A stretch of 64,000 nt of DNA from Mycolicibacterium insubricum (GTDB taxonomy: Bacteria > Actinomycetota > Actinomycetes > Mycobacteriales > Mycobacteriaceae), in contig NZ_AP022618.1 of NCBI RefSeq assembly GCF_010731615.1, positions 1,860,001-1,924,000 on the forward strand, in the 5' to 3' direction. The position numbers and the translations under genes are program-made. Each line of letters begins with the position of its first letter. The stretch's first letter is position 1. The notes beneath the pieces were generated by a model. That model had not been told where the DNA came from and searched no databases. It saw nothing but the letters and a program-made list of their open reading frames with translations. Below, in pieces: positions 56,545-64,000 of the stretch.

Positions 56545-58235
56545 GGGGCTCCTACTCGACCCCCGACGTGCCCGCGAATTCTGCGACACCGTCGGCGTCG
56601 AACGATGGCCGGTTCACCTTCGAGTGGGCCGTGTACAGCGACACACTGACCTACACCATTGACCCCTCGACGTTTGAGACACCGGTTATCGCAGCCGAAC
56701 TCGCAGGGACTTGGCTCGAGGTGCTTACTGAGTTCGGGCGCATGGAGTACTCACTCACGTCAGGGCTTCTGAGCTTCTTGCGGTCGATGGGTACGCTACC
56801 GCTGACCGACGATCAGAAGACCGCATTCGCGTTGCGGGACTTGCGCCGGGCACATTTGGACCTGTGGGAACTCAATATGCTGGCTAGTCACCGAGAAGCG
56901 AAATCAGACACCGCCTATCGCAAAGTCGTCCACGTCTTCGCCCTCCTTCGACGGCACGAGGATGACCACCCCGGCACGCTTCATGAACAGATCGCCGATC
57001 GGTTGGCGCGACAACCGCGCTTATGGCACCACCGCAACGACGGACTGCCGCCGCTGAGCGAGCAGGAGACCCGCGCATGGCGCCGATGGGCTTACCAGAA
57101 GGCGAAAAATGCTCTGTCCCAGCCGGACCGAGGCATTACCGACATCGACGTCCAGACCGCCACACACGTACTGCTCAGCCTCGCAACCGGCGAACCGCCT
57201 GAGGTGCTCCGCGCCCTGACCGTTCACGACATCGAAGCCACTACCACGGCCGAAGCAGAGGACTCGGTGTCCACGCTGTCGCCGATAGACAGACTCCGCT
57301 ATCTCGCCGAGAACGACCTCATCGACCTGCTCCGCGTCCGATACACCAAGAACCGCGCACACGAAACGTACGACGAGGTGTACGCCCGCCGTGACACCGC
57401 TCCATTCACCGCGTTTCGCTGGGCCGTGATGCTCAACGCAGCCGCCCGCGCCGAATCTGATAACCCCTCATTGATCCTGATGGAGGATGTTCATGGGAGA
57501 GTGAAGCAACCACCTTGGCAGCGCCTGGCTTACCGGCTATCTGAGATTGCCGCGCGGAACAGCCTTCCGCTATCGGGTCCGAACCAATGGGCACGGCTGC
57601 GCAAGGTTGCCACCACCCGCGAAGTGCTCGCCGACCCCAAGTCCTACCTGGCTAACGGGCGCCGCCACTCCGCGAAGACCTTCTTCGGCCACTACACCAA
57701 CAGCACTGTTCTCCGCGCCGAAGCCGGCCGCATCCTCATCGACAGCGTCAACGACATATTCGACAGCGCTATCAACGGTCCGACCATCGTTAGCCCGGAC
57801 GCTGAGCAAGCCATCCGAGCCGGTGCAGACGCGCCCGGCCTCGACCAGGACACCGCCAGCGCTCTAGTTGCCGGCCAACTCGACGGACCACACACCGGAT
57901 GCCGCAATCCTCTCGACAGCCCCTACGAGAAGAAAGGAACGGTCTGCACCAAGTCCATCACCGGCACCTGCTTCGCGTGCCCCAACGCGCTCATCACGCT
58001 GCACCACCTGCCGGCTGCCCTCGCGATCCAGGACATGACACATCCCGATCGCGCCGCCGACCCGGAAACCTGGCAGACGCACTGGAAACCGATCTACGAC
58101 ACCATCACTGAGGTGGTCCTGCCGACCTTCACTCCCGAGCAGGTCAAGCACGCCCGCCAGCAAGCGAACCTGACACCGATCGACGCAGGCATTCTCAACG
58201 ACATGCGTGGCGTCCCGGAAGCACCGGCATCGTGA
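56541..58235 (+). CDS. tyrosine recombinase-like protein 2 with degenerate active site
   Basis: This 564-residue protein is co-translated with recombinase 1 (GTGA overlap, GTG at 56541). The catalytic domain is recognisable but changed. Where the first Arg is expected it reads TGEPPEVLR (about 215). The second box is ARLRKVATT, without the leading His. After FFGHYTNSTVLRAEAG the tyrosine position is Ala. A Cys set (C at 453, then KKGTVC and GTCFAC, about 465-478) suggests a zinc-binding tail, seen in Tn554-type TnpB relatives. It may act as a structural partner of the other two recombinases. Confidence 0.8.
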   Translation: MRGSYSTPDVPANSATPSASNDGRFTFEWAVYSDTLTYTIDPSTFETPVIAAELAGTWLEVLTEFGRMEYSLTSGLLSFLRSMGTLPLTDDQKTAFALRDLRRAHLDLWELNMLASHREAKSDTAYRKVVHVFALLRRHEDDHPGTLHEQIADRLARQPRLWHHRNDGLPPLSEQETRAWRRWAYQKAKNALSQPDRGITDIDVQTATHVLLSLATGEPPEVLRALTVHDIEATTTAEAEDSVSTLSPIDRLRYLAENDLIDLLRVRYTKNRAHETYDEVYARRDTAPFTAFRWAVMLNAAARAESDNPSLILMEDVHGRVKQPPWQRLAYRLSEIAARNSLPLSGPNQWARLRKVATTREVLADPKSYLANGRRHSAKTFFGHYTNSTVLRAEAGRILIDSVNDIFDSAINGPTIVSPDAEQAIRAGADAPGLDQDTASALVAGQLDGPHTGCRNPLDSPYEKKGTVCTKSITGTCFACPNALITLHHLPAALAIQDMTHPDRAADPETWQTHWKPIYDTITEVVLPTFTPEQVKHARQQANLTPIDAGILNDMRGVPEAPAS

Positions 58236-60319
58236 CGGCCAGAAGATCCCCGCGAGAATCCCCAGCATTGTGGAGGAACCCCTTCACCGCGGAGGTGCGC
58301 GTCTGGCCCCATCTTGCCGGCGGCCCGCAATACGGCGACGACCCATGGGATCTCGCCCTTGTGGCCAACCGGGTCAACATGGCAGAGCGCTACATTCACT
58401 TCGCCAGCGCTCCGGATGTGCACCGCATGACCGTCAAGAACATCCTCATGACGGTCGCAGCCCCCGACCGCGAAGTCGTCGTAGAGGCGGGCGTCATCCG
58501 CCGCGGCGACGGAACACCACCAGCAGGGCTATACGACTGCTTTCGCAAGCTCGTCGTCATCGCCAAGTGGTCCGAGGACAACGGAACCGCCCGCTTCGCC
58601 GACTGGACTCAAGCCGACGCCGATCGTTTCCTCGATGACCTCCGCACTGGCCAGCACCGCGCGGGCGGCGTCGGACTCACCGCGACGAGTATCCGTGGGT
58701 ACGTCACCACCTTGCGGTTGCTGCGAGAGTGCCAGGCAGTTCTGCCCGATGCGCTTTCCTTCTTCCCCTGGGCGGGCCGCAGCGCTTCCAGCGTCAGCGG
58801 TGAAGTCACGCACACCGAGAACACCACGCCGCCCCTCCCGTGGGAGACCTGGGCGCCGCTCATCACCGCATCATGGGTAATCGTCGACCGATTCAGCGAT
58901 GACATCATCGCCGCGACCGATACTCGAGCTGCGCTTCCGAAGGAGCCACGAGGACCAGCTGGAGCCAACGCGTACAACGCCTTGCTCGACTGGACGGAGC
59001 AGCGCGGTCTGTTACCCCTGCATACCGGGTTCGGCCGCACCAAACATCAACGAGGAGAGCCGAATACGACACTGCTAGAAAAACTCCTCGGCATCAACGC
59101 CAACGTCCTCAACCGGGCGAGCCACCAGTACATGCCGGACGCCACGGCACTAATCGCAACCGCTGCGGCCGACCCGCAGCGGGCGACTTTCGGAGGACTG
59201 CACGTGCCGACTGCCGTCGTCTCCCACCCGGACGGGACAAGCAGCCCGTGGGTGGAGGAGTTGGGCCTCGGTGAAACCGAGTATCTCGAAAGCGTGCTCC
59301 GCGCTGCTTGCTACATCCTGATCGCCAGTCTTACCGGCATGCGCGACAGCGAGATCCAGGAACTGACATGCGACAGTCACACCACCAAGGACGGACTCGC
59401 CGCGCTCCGCAGCATCCAGCACAAGGGCAACGACCATCCTGACGGTGAGCGCCGAACGTGGTGGGCACCCAGACCTGTCATCCGGACCGTCGAGGTGCTG
59501 GGCGAACTCACAAGACACGACACGCATCTGTTCGCCCGCCGCAGTGGCAACGCTGGCTCCTACGCCCCGAATCGCGACATCGCCAGGCTCATCGCGTTCG
59601 TCAACGATGACCCCGCCCAACGACCAGGACGCGGTCGGGGACTCGGGCTGGAACACATCGCGATCCCGAACGGCCAGGCCGTCAACGCAACCTCCCTCCG
59701 ACGTGCGTTCAGTGTCTTCGCCACCACCCGCCCCGGAGCGGAACTCGGATTGGGAATCCAACTGGGACACAGCGCATGGCGGATGACCACCGGCTACATG
59801 AGTGACGGACAACAACGGGCCGTACGCCTCATGGACGACGAACGCAAACGCGTCCTGCACAGCGACGCCGCCGCCCTGCTGCAGGCGGATAGTCCCGTGG
59901 CAGGGCCGGCAGCTCACCACGTGACCGGATTCCGCGCACAGATCATCACCAACTCTGACCGCGCCGATCGCCTCACCGCAACGCTAGCCGAGCGACTTCA
60001 CCTGGGGCTCACCAATGACTGCATGTGGAACCCGGCAACCAGTAGCTGCGGCGGCGACCGCCCAAAACTCGGCGACCACGTGTGCGTCGGCGTCGACTGC
60101 ACCAACGCCCTACTGCGCTCTGCACATGTCGGCGTGATCGCCAGTGCCATCGACCGCATCGACACCTACCTCGATCAACAGCGCGGCCATCCGGCTCTCA
60201 TCGAACAGATGCGCCGAGACCGCGCAAACCTCGCCCGCATCCGCCGCGAACTCACCACGGCCGACGACCCAGACGACCTCTACGACGACGACCTGGACCA
60301 GGAGAACGAACATGCCTAG
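58232..60319 (+). CDS. tyrosine recombinase 3 (GinC/TnpB-like)
   Basis: This 695-residue tyrosine recombinase starts at the GTG at 58232, overlapping the previous stop (GTGA). The catalytic domain has Arg in TGMRDSE (about 369), TSLRR (about 487-491, Thr in the place of the usual His), LGHSAW (about 510) and the Tyr in TTGYM (about 520). A C-terminal Cys group (CMWNPATSSCGG and CVGVDC, about 600-630) could bind zinc, and the end is charged and coiled-coil-like. It is the longest of the trio and overlaps the small protein gene by 8 bases. Confidence 0.88.
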   Translation: MTARRSPRESPALWRNPFTAEVRVWPHLAGGPQYGDDPWDLALVANRVNMAERYIHFASAPDVHRMTVKNILMTVAAPDREVVVEAGVIRRGDGTPPAGLYDCFRKLVVIAKWSEDNGTARFADWTQADADRFLDDLRTGQHRAGGVGLTATSIRGYVTTLRLLRECQAVLPDALSFFPWAGRSASSVSGEVTHTENTTPPLPWETWAPLITASWVIVDRFSDDIIAATDTRAALPKEPRGPAGANAYNALLDWTEQRGLLPLHTGFGRTKHQRGEPNTTLLEKLLGINANVLNRASHQYMPDATALIATAAADPQRATFGGLHVPTAVVSHPDGTSSPWVEELGLGETEYLESVLRAACYILIASLTGMRDSEIQELTCDSHTTKDGLAALRSIQHKGNDHPDGERRTWWAPRPVIRTVEVLGELTRHDTHLFARRSGNAGSYAPNRDIARLIAFVNDDPAQRPGRGRGLGLEHIAIPNGQAVNATSLRRAFSVFATTRPGAELGLGIQLGHSAWRMTTGYMSDGQQRAVRLMDDERKRVLHSDAAALLQADSPVAGPAAHHVTGFRAQIITNSDRADRLTATLAERLHLGLTNDCMWNPATSSCGGDRPKLGDHVCVGVDCTNALLRSAHVGVIASAIDRIDTYLDQQRGHPALIEQMRRDRANLARIRRELTTADDPDDLYDDDLDQENEHA

Positions 60320-60737
60320 CCCCACCCGCAAGCGCGTCAGCGATGCCGTCATGCAAGCGATCGCCGACGCCATCACCGCCATTGAGAACAGCTCCGACAT
60401 GCCACGCACCAAAAGACAAATCGAAGCGATCACCGGCCGGAGTCACGACGCCGTCGCTCGCGCCTTCGTTCAGGACCGAATCGAGAACAGCTCGTACCGT
60501 CTCAACAGCCGCTTCGAGCAACTCACCGCGAACCTGACTAGGGGTGACAGCCTGAATGCCGCTGCGATCCGTAACGACCGGCAGACCATCGCCGAACTAC
60601 GCCAGAAGAACCGTGACCTACACGACCAACTCGACCGCTTCGCCACCGCACTGTTCGCGCGGCAGCTTGATGCCGAGAACGAGCGGGCGGAGATCGAACT
60701 CGTCACGCGAATCCGGCGAGGCCAGCGGGGGGAGTAA
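60312..60737 (+). CDS. small coiled-coil protein of the recombinase module (TnpC/GinD-like)
   Basis: This 141-residue charged protein is the fourth gene of the module. The N-terminal part has a possible helix-turn-helix (RTKRQIEAITGRSHDAVARAF, about 37-57). The C-terminal half is a predicted coiled coil (NDRQTIAELRQKNRDLHDQL). Size, position and coiled coil resemble TnpC of Tn554 and the small fourth protein of GInt islands, which are accessory factors for recombination. It has no catalytic motif. Its ATG lies inside the end of recombinase 3. Confidence 0.7.
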   Translation: MPSPTRKRVSDAVMQAIADAITAIENSSDMPRTKRQIEAITGRSHDAVARAFVQDRIENSSYRLNSRFEQLTANLTRGDSLNAAAIRNDRQTIAELRQKNRDLHDQLDRFATALFARQLDAENERAEIELVTRIRRGQRGE

Positions 60738-60924
60738 CGAGTTTCGCCCACGCGGATCTGTGCGGATCGGTTCGATGAGCGAATCGAGCACAATGATCGC
60801 CCGGCCCAAGTCCGCAGAAGCTACACCGGACGCATCGTCGGCGTGATCCGATCGCCGCTCGGGCGACGCCCCGCCGGGATCGACAGACCGTCACCAAAAC
60901 GCACCGTCAAAACGCGGCGTTGGT

Positions 60925-61962
60925 CTACCCCATACAGAAGGCAAGTCGTCCCCCACCGGGATGGTACCGGTTCCGGTACGCGGTGGGGGTCACCCCGAAC
61001 CAGCGTTTGCAGGCGCGGGTGAACACGCTGTGCTCGGCGTAGCCGAGCTGGCGCGACACGTGGGACACGGGTAGGTCGGTGCCGACGAGCAGGCGGTGGG
61101 CCAGTTCACGGCGGGTCTGGTCGACCAGTTCGGGGAAGGTGGTCCCTTCCGCGACGAGGCGTCGCTGCAGGGTCTTGGGGTGGATGCCGAACTGATGGGC
61201 CACCAACCCCGCCGTGAGTTCGCCGGTGGGTAGCAGTTGGCGCACCATGCTGCGCACCGTGTCGGCGATGTCGCGTGTGCGCTGACCGTGGGCTTCTGTC
61301 AGGTAGTGCATGGCGAGTCGGTGTGCCAGCGGATCGTGGGTGAGCGGGCGCTGTAAATCCTTGGCGCGCAGGGTGAATCCCGCGATCGGATCGTTGAAGT
61401 GGGCTGTGCATCCGAAGTAGCCGCGGTAGTCGGAATCGGTTCCCAGCGGCGGGTGCGGCACGTGCACGGCGACGGGTCGGTACGCGGCGCCCAGGAACAG
61501 GCGCAGCACCTGCAGGGTGAGGCCCAATGCTAGTTCGATCGCCTGGGATTGCGGGGGCGACGGCTGCAGCAGGAAGTCGTATTCGAACCGCCGCAGCGCC
61601 GGATCGGCATGGTCGGTGATGCGTGCGATGATACCGGGGCTGTGGGAGCTCATGTAGGTGTCCAGGATGGTGAACGCCTCGGCGACGGTGGCCGTGGTGC
61701 GGGCCGCGAGCGCGACCGGGCCGAGGATGTCGATGCTCTGGTGCTGAGCGAGCTGGAGTCCTAAGTCGGGCACATCCAGGACCGTGGCCGCGTCTTCGAC
61801 CGCGGCGATGGCGCTGCGCAGCGGAATGAAGCGGTCATCGTTTCCCGCGTCGGCGGGATCGATCCCGGCCGACGCCAGCAGCGCGTCCGGATCTCCCCCG
61901 TGAGTGCTGACAAGCGGAGCGAACCCGGTGAGCGACGATCCACGGACCAGATGCATGTCCAT
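60925..61962 (-). CDS. AraC family transcriptional regulator
   Basis: This 345-residue regulator has an N-terminal arabinose-binding-like domain of the OruR/AraC type (about 15-200, with LGLQLAQHQSIDILGPVALA) and a C-terminal double helix-turn-helix (about 235-335). The second HTH is the classic LPVSHVSRQLGYAEHSVFTRACKRWFG. The ATG at 61962 gives MDMHLVRG; no strong Shine-Dalgarno is seen. It is divergent from the small secreted protein and the DUF1254 lipoprotein, so it may regulate those. It could be cargo of the recombinase island or resident DNA. Confidence 0.85.
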   Translation of the reverse strand: MDMHLVRGSSLTGFAPLVSTHGGDPDALLASAGIDPADAGNDDRFIPLRSAIAAVEDAATVLDVPDLGLQLAQHQSIDILGPVALAARTTATVAEAFTILDTYMSSHSPGIIARITDHADPALRRFEYDFLLQPSPPQSQAIELALGLTLQVLRLFLGAAYRPVAVHVPHPPLGTDSDYRGYFGCTAHFNDPIAGFTLRAKDLQRPLTHDPLAHRLAMHYLTEAHGQRTRDIADTVRSMVRQLLPTGELTAGLVAHQFGIHPKTLQRRLVAEGTTFPELVDQTRRELAHRLLVGTDLPVSHVSRQLGYAEHSVFTRACKRWFGVTPTAYRNRYHPGGGRLAFCMG

Positions 61963-62103
61963 GATAGTCAAGAAGAGGTCCAGCAAAGTCAAGACAAGCG
62001 GGTGCCGGGTCGTGCAAAGTGGTTGCCCGGGTCGGGGAACCGTGACGTGTTGTGGCCGACCCGATAAGGGTGGGCCACAACGGAGATGAACCAGGGGAAC
62101 CCC

Positions 62104-62379
62104 GTGAACCGACGTATCACAACGCTGCTGGCCGCCGCGGCACTCGCCGCCGCTCCGCTGACCATCGCACCGATCATCAACGCGGCCACGGCGTCGGCGG
62201 ATGTCTGCGCAAGCGCCGGGGGCCGGCACTTCTCCGCAGGCGGCTGCACCAACATCGCCGGCGACGTCGCCGTGGGTGCGGCGATCGCGGCCCAGCATGT
62301 CCCGTACGTGCCCGGCGAGATCCCCTGCTACACCGTCGAAGGCGTTCCGTACTTCACCCCGCCCGGCCAACCCTGCTGA
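62104..62379 (+). CDS. small secreted protein
   Basis: This 91-residue exported protein has a signal peptide (about residues 1-33, NRRITTLLAAAALAAAPLTI, cleavage near ATASA/D). The mature part of about 58 residues has four Cys (VCASAG, GGCTN, IPCYT, GQPC), likely two disulfides. The GTG at 62104 has AGGGGAA at good distance; an ATG at 62086 is an alternative with poor spacing. It precedes the DUF1254 lipoprotein by about 100 bases and may be co-transcribed. Function unknown. Confidence 0.65.
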   Translation: MNRRITTLLAAAALAAAPLTIAPIINAATASADVCASAGGRHFSAGGCTNIAGDVAVGAAIAAQHVPYVPGEIPCYTVEGVPYFTPPGQPC

Positions 62380-62481
62380 CCAGCGGCGACTGCACACACC
62401 GCGGCGCCACACCAGCTAACCTGCACCCGAGCGGCCCCGCGAGCGGACCCGCGGTGCCAACTGACAATCAGAGGAGAACGA

Positions 62482-63906
62482 ATGAGGTTCGGCAAGGCCA
62501 TGGCGATTGGTATCGCCGCGGCGGTGGTCGCAGCGATCGCGGGCTGTGGCGGCAAATCCGAAGCGCCCACGGGCAGCTCGGCGGTGACGCCGCAGGAGAT
62601 GCGCACGATCGCCAAAGAGGCATACGTGTACGGCTTCCCGATGGTGGACATGTACCGCATCGAGAACGCCTACGCGGTCAGCAAGGACAGCGGCCAGTAC
62701 CTGGGCGACTGGAACCAGATCCACAGCATCGCCCGCGTTTTCACCCCGGCCGACACCACGGTGCAGACACCCAACTCCGATACGCCGTACTCGTTCCTGG
62801 CAACCGACCTGCGGACCGAGCCGCTGGTGCTGACGGTGCCGCCGATCGAGCAGGGCCGGTACTTCTCGCTGCAGTTCATCGACAGCTACACCTACGTCTA
62901 CGACCTAATCGGCAGCCGCACGACCGGCAATGGTGGTGGCACCTACCTGCTGGCCGGCCCCGGCTGGCAGGGCGAGAAACCCGCCGGCGTCGACAAGGTG
63001 ATCCGCACCGACACTGACTTCGGGCTGGTCCTGTACCGCACGCAGCTGTTCAACCCGGCCGACCTCGACAACGTCAAGAAGATCCAGGCCCAGTACAAGG
63101 TCGAGCCGCTCTCGACGTTCCAGAAGGCGCCGGCCCCAGCCCCTGCGCCCGCGGTCGACTTCATCACGCCGCTGACACCGGACGAGGAGAAGACGTCGCT
63201 GGACTTCTTCAAGGTCCTGGGCTTCACGCTGAAATACGCACCGGTGAAGCCGGAGGAGAAGGAGCTGCGGGATCGGTTCGCCAAGATCGGGATCGGACCC
63301 GACGGGGATTTCGATCTCGCCACGCTCAGCGACGAGCAGCGCAATGCCATCGAGGGCGGCATGGCTGATGCGTGGGCCGAGCTGCACACCTTCCAGACCG
63401 AGCAGATGCAGACCGGCAAGGTGACCTCCGGTCAGTTGTTCGGGTCCGCCGAGCAGTTGGGCGGCAACTACCTGTACCGGTTCGCCGGAGCGGTGATGGG
63501 CATCCTGGGACTGCCGGGCGCCGAAGCCATGTATATCCCGCTGACCAACGACTCGGCCGGCGCCAAACTCAACGGCGCGAACACCTACACGCTGACCTTC
63601 CCCGCTGGGCAGCTCCCGCCGGTGAAGGCGTTCTGGTCGGTCACCATGTACAAACTGCCGGAGATCCTGCTGGTCGAGAACCCGATCAACAGGTACCTGA
63701 TCAACTCGCCGATGCTGCCGGACCTGGTGCGCAACCCCGACGGCGGGATCACCCTCTACCTGCAGCACACCTCGCCGGGACCGGAGAAGGAATCCAACTG
63801 GCTGCCCACCCCGGCCGGCGACTTCGAGATGATCCTGCGGACCTACTGGCCCGAGCAGGCGATCAGCGACGGCAGCTGGACGCCACCGAAGGTATCGAAG
63901 AGCTAA
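62482..63906 (+). CDS. DUF1254/DUF1214 lipoprotein
   Basis: This 474-residue lipoprotein has a signal peptide with lipobox-like IAGC (Cys22) and a short linker. A DUF1254 domain follows (about 40-170, with YVYGFPMVDMYR and QTPNSDTPYS) and then a DUF1214 domain (about 345-460, with FWSVTMYKLPE and NPDGGITLYLQHTSPG). Members are common in mycobacteria and are exported; their function is not known. An RBS AGGAGAA is just upstream of the ATG. It is divergent from an AraC regulator with a small secreted protein gene between. Confidence 0.88.
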   Translation: MRFGKAMAIGIAAAVVAAIAGCGGKSEAPTGSSAVTPQEMRTIAKEAYVYGFPMVDMYRIENAYAVSKDSGQYLGDWNQIHSIARVFTPADTTVQTPNSDTPYSFLATDLRTEPLVLTVPPIEQGRYFSLQFIDSYTYVYDLIGSRTTGNGGGTYLLAGPGWQGEKPAGVDKVIRTDTDFGLVLYRTQLFNPADLDNVKKIQAQYKVEPLSTFQKAPAPAPAPAVDFITPLTPDEEKTSLDFFKVLGFTLKYAPVKPEEKELRDRFAKIGIGPDGDFDLATLSDEQRNAIEGGMADAWAELHTFQTEQMQTGKVTSGQLFGSAEQLGGNYLYRFAGAVMGILGLPGAEAMYIPLTNDSAGAKLNGANTYTLTFPAGQLPPVKAFWSVTMYKLPEILLVENPINRYLINSPMLPDLVRNPDGGITLYLQHTSPGPEKESNWLPTPAGDFEMILRTYWPEQAISDGSWTPPKVSKS

Positions 63907-63926
63907 CCGACCGAAACCCACAGTGG

Positions 63927-63951
63927 CCCGGCCGGATTCGGGCGAGCCGGG
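63927..63951 (+). terminator. possible short hairpin after the DUF1254 gene
   Basis: CCCGGC (63927-63932) and GCCGGG (63946-63951) can pair around a 13-base loop, 21 bases after the stop codon. No T-run follows. Arms this short occur often by chance at this GC level. Confidence 0.25.
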
Positions 63952-64000
63952 AGTGGGAGGCGGCCAGATCGTGAAGGATAGAGACGCGCCGGAGAACACC

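Noticed and set aside
54962..60924. Second copy of the tmRNA 3' end as attR
   Set aside because: I found no repeat of the GGTTCAATTCCCGGC segment after the recombinase genes within the window.

Overview
The window looks like chromosomal DNA of a fast-growing mycobacterium (Mycolicibacterium/Mycobacterium type). It is GC-rich and carries a complete 14-gene nuo operon, the fprA / prfB / mscS-like / ftsE / ftsX / smpB / ssrA neighbourhood, a fadE24-fadE23 pair, hisN, and a tmRNA whose tag peptide reads ADSHQRDYALAA. All of these are characteristic of mycobacteria. Species assignment is an inference; no database search was run.

Layout. (1) 1-7.6 kb: an alpha/beta hydrolase, a small secreted excalibur protein, an unknown gene, an atypical SDR, then a three-gene minus-strand operon (phosphotransferase, unknown 378-aa protein, FAD amine oxidase) divergent from a TetR regulator, with a 19-bp imperfect palindrome between them. 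(2) 7.5-19.4 kb: a catabolic cluster with a thioesterase, aldehyde dehydrogenase, two SDRs, a TauD-type dioxygenase, a 2Fe-2S ferredoxin, two Rieske oxygenases each followed by a related ~110-aa protein of unknown function, two amidohydrolases, a MarR regulator and a small membrane protein. Three 18-bp sites sharing 13 invariant positions lie in three promoter regions of this cluster, so it looks like one MarR regulon. (3) 19.4-22.2 kb: a visibly lower-GC two-gene island, an OLD-like AAA ATPase with a DUF3696-like end translationally coupled to an unrecognised 275-aa protein. It is a candidate defence module. (4) 22.2-37.4 kb: nuoN to nuoA on the minus strand, mostly joined by 4-bp overlaps, with a 71-bp-period tandem duplication at the nuoH-nuoI junction. 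(5) 37.6-47.4 kb: a receiver-like protein, a lipoprotein, an HMG-CoA-lyase / CoA-transferase / hydrolase / homogentisate-dioxygenase-like set, fadE23-fadE24 with a palindromic operator, hisN and a small membrane protein. (6) 47.4-55 kb: fprA, prfB, an MscS channel, a proline/threonine-rich membrane protein, ftsE-ftsX, smpB, an LLM oxidoreductase and ssrA. (7) 55-60.7 kb: three overlapping tyrosine-recombinase genes plus a small coiled-coil protein, placed directly after the 3' end of ssrA. This matches the GInt/Tn554-like four-gene integration module. (8) 60.9-64 kb: an AraC regulator, a small secreted protein and a DUF1254 lipoprotein.

The most interesting items are the MarR-type regulon motif, a Rieske oxygenase whose cluster motif reads C-x-H...C-x-x-C instead of C-x-x-H, the paired small proteins, the AAA-ATPase island, the recombinase trio at ssrA (its middle member lacks an obvious catalytic tyrosine), and a long inverted repeat that would mask the first recombinase's ribosome binding site. 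No rRNA, tRNA, CRISPR array or IS element was recognised. No stretch longer than about 250 bases lacks a feature.
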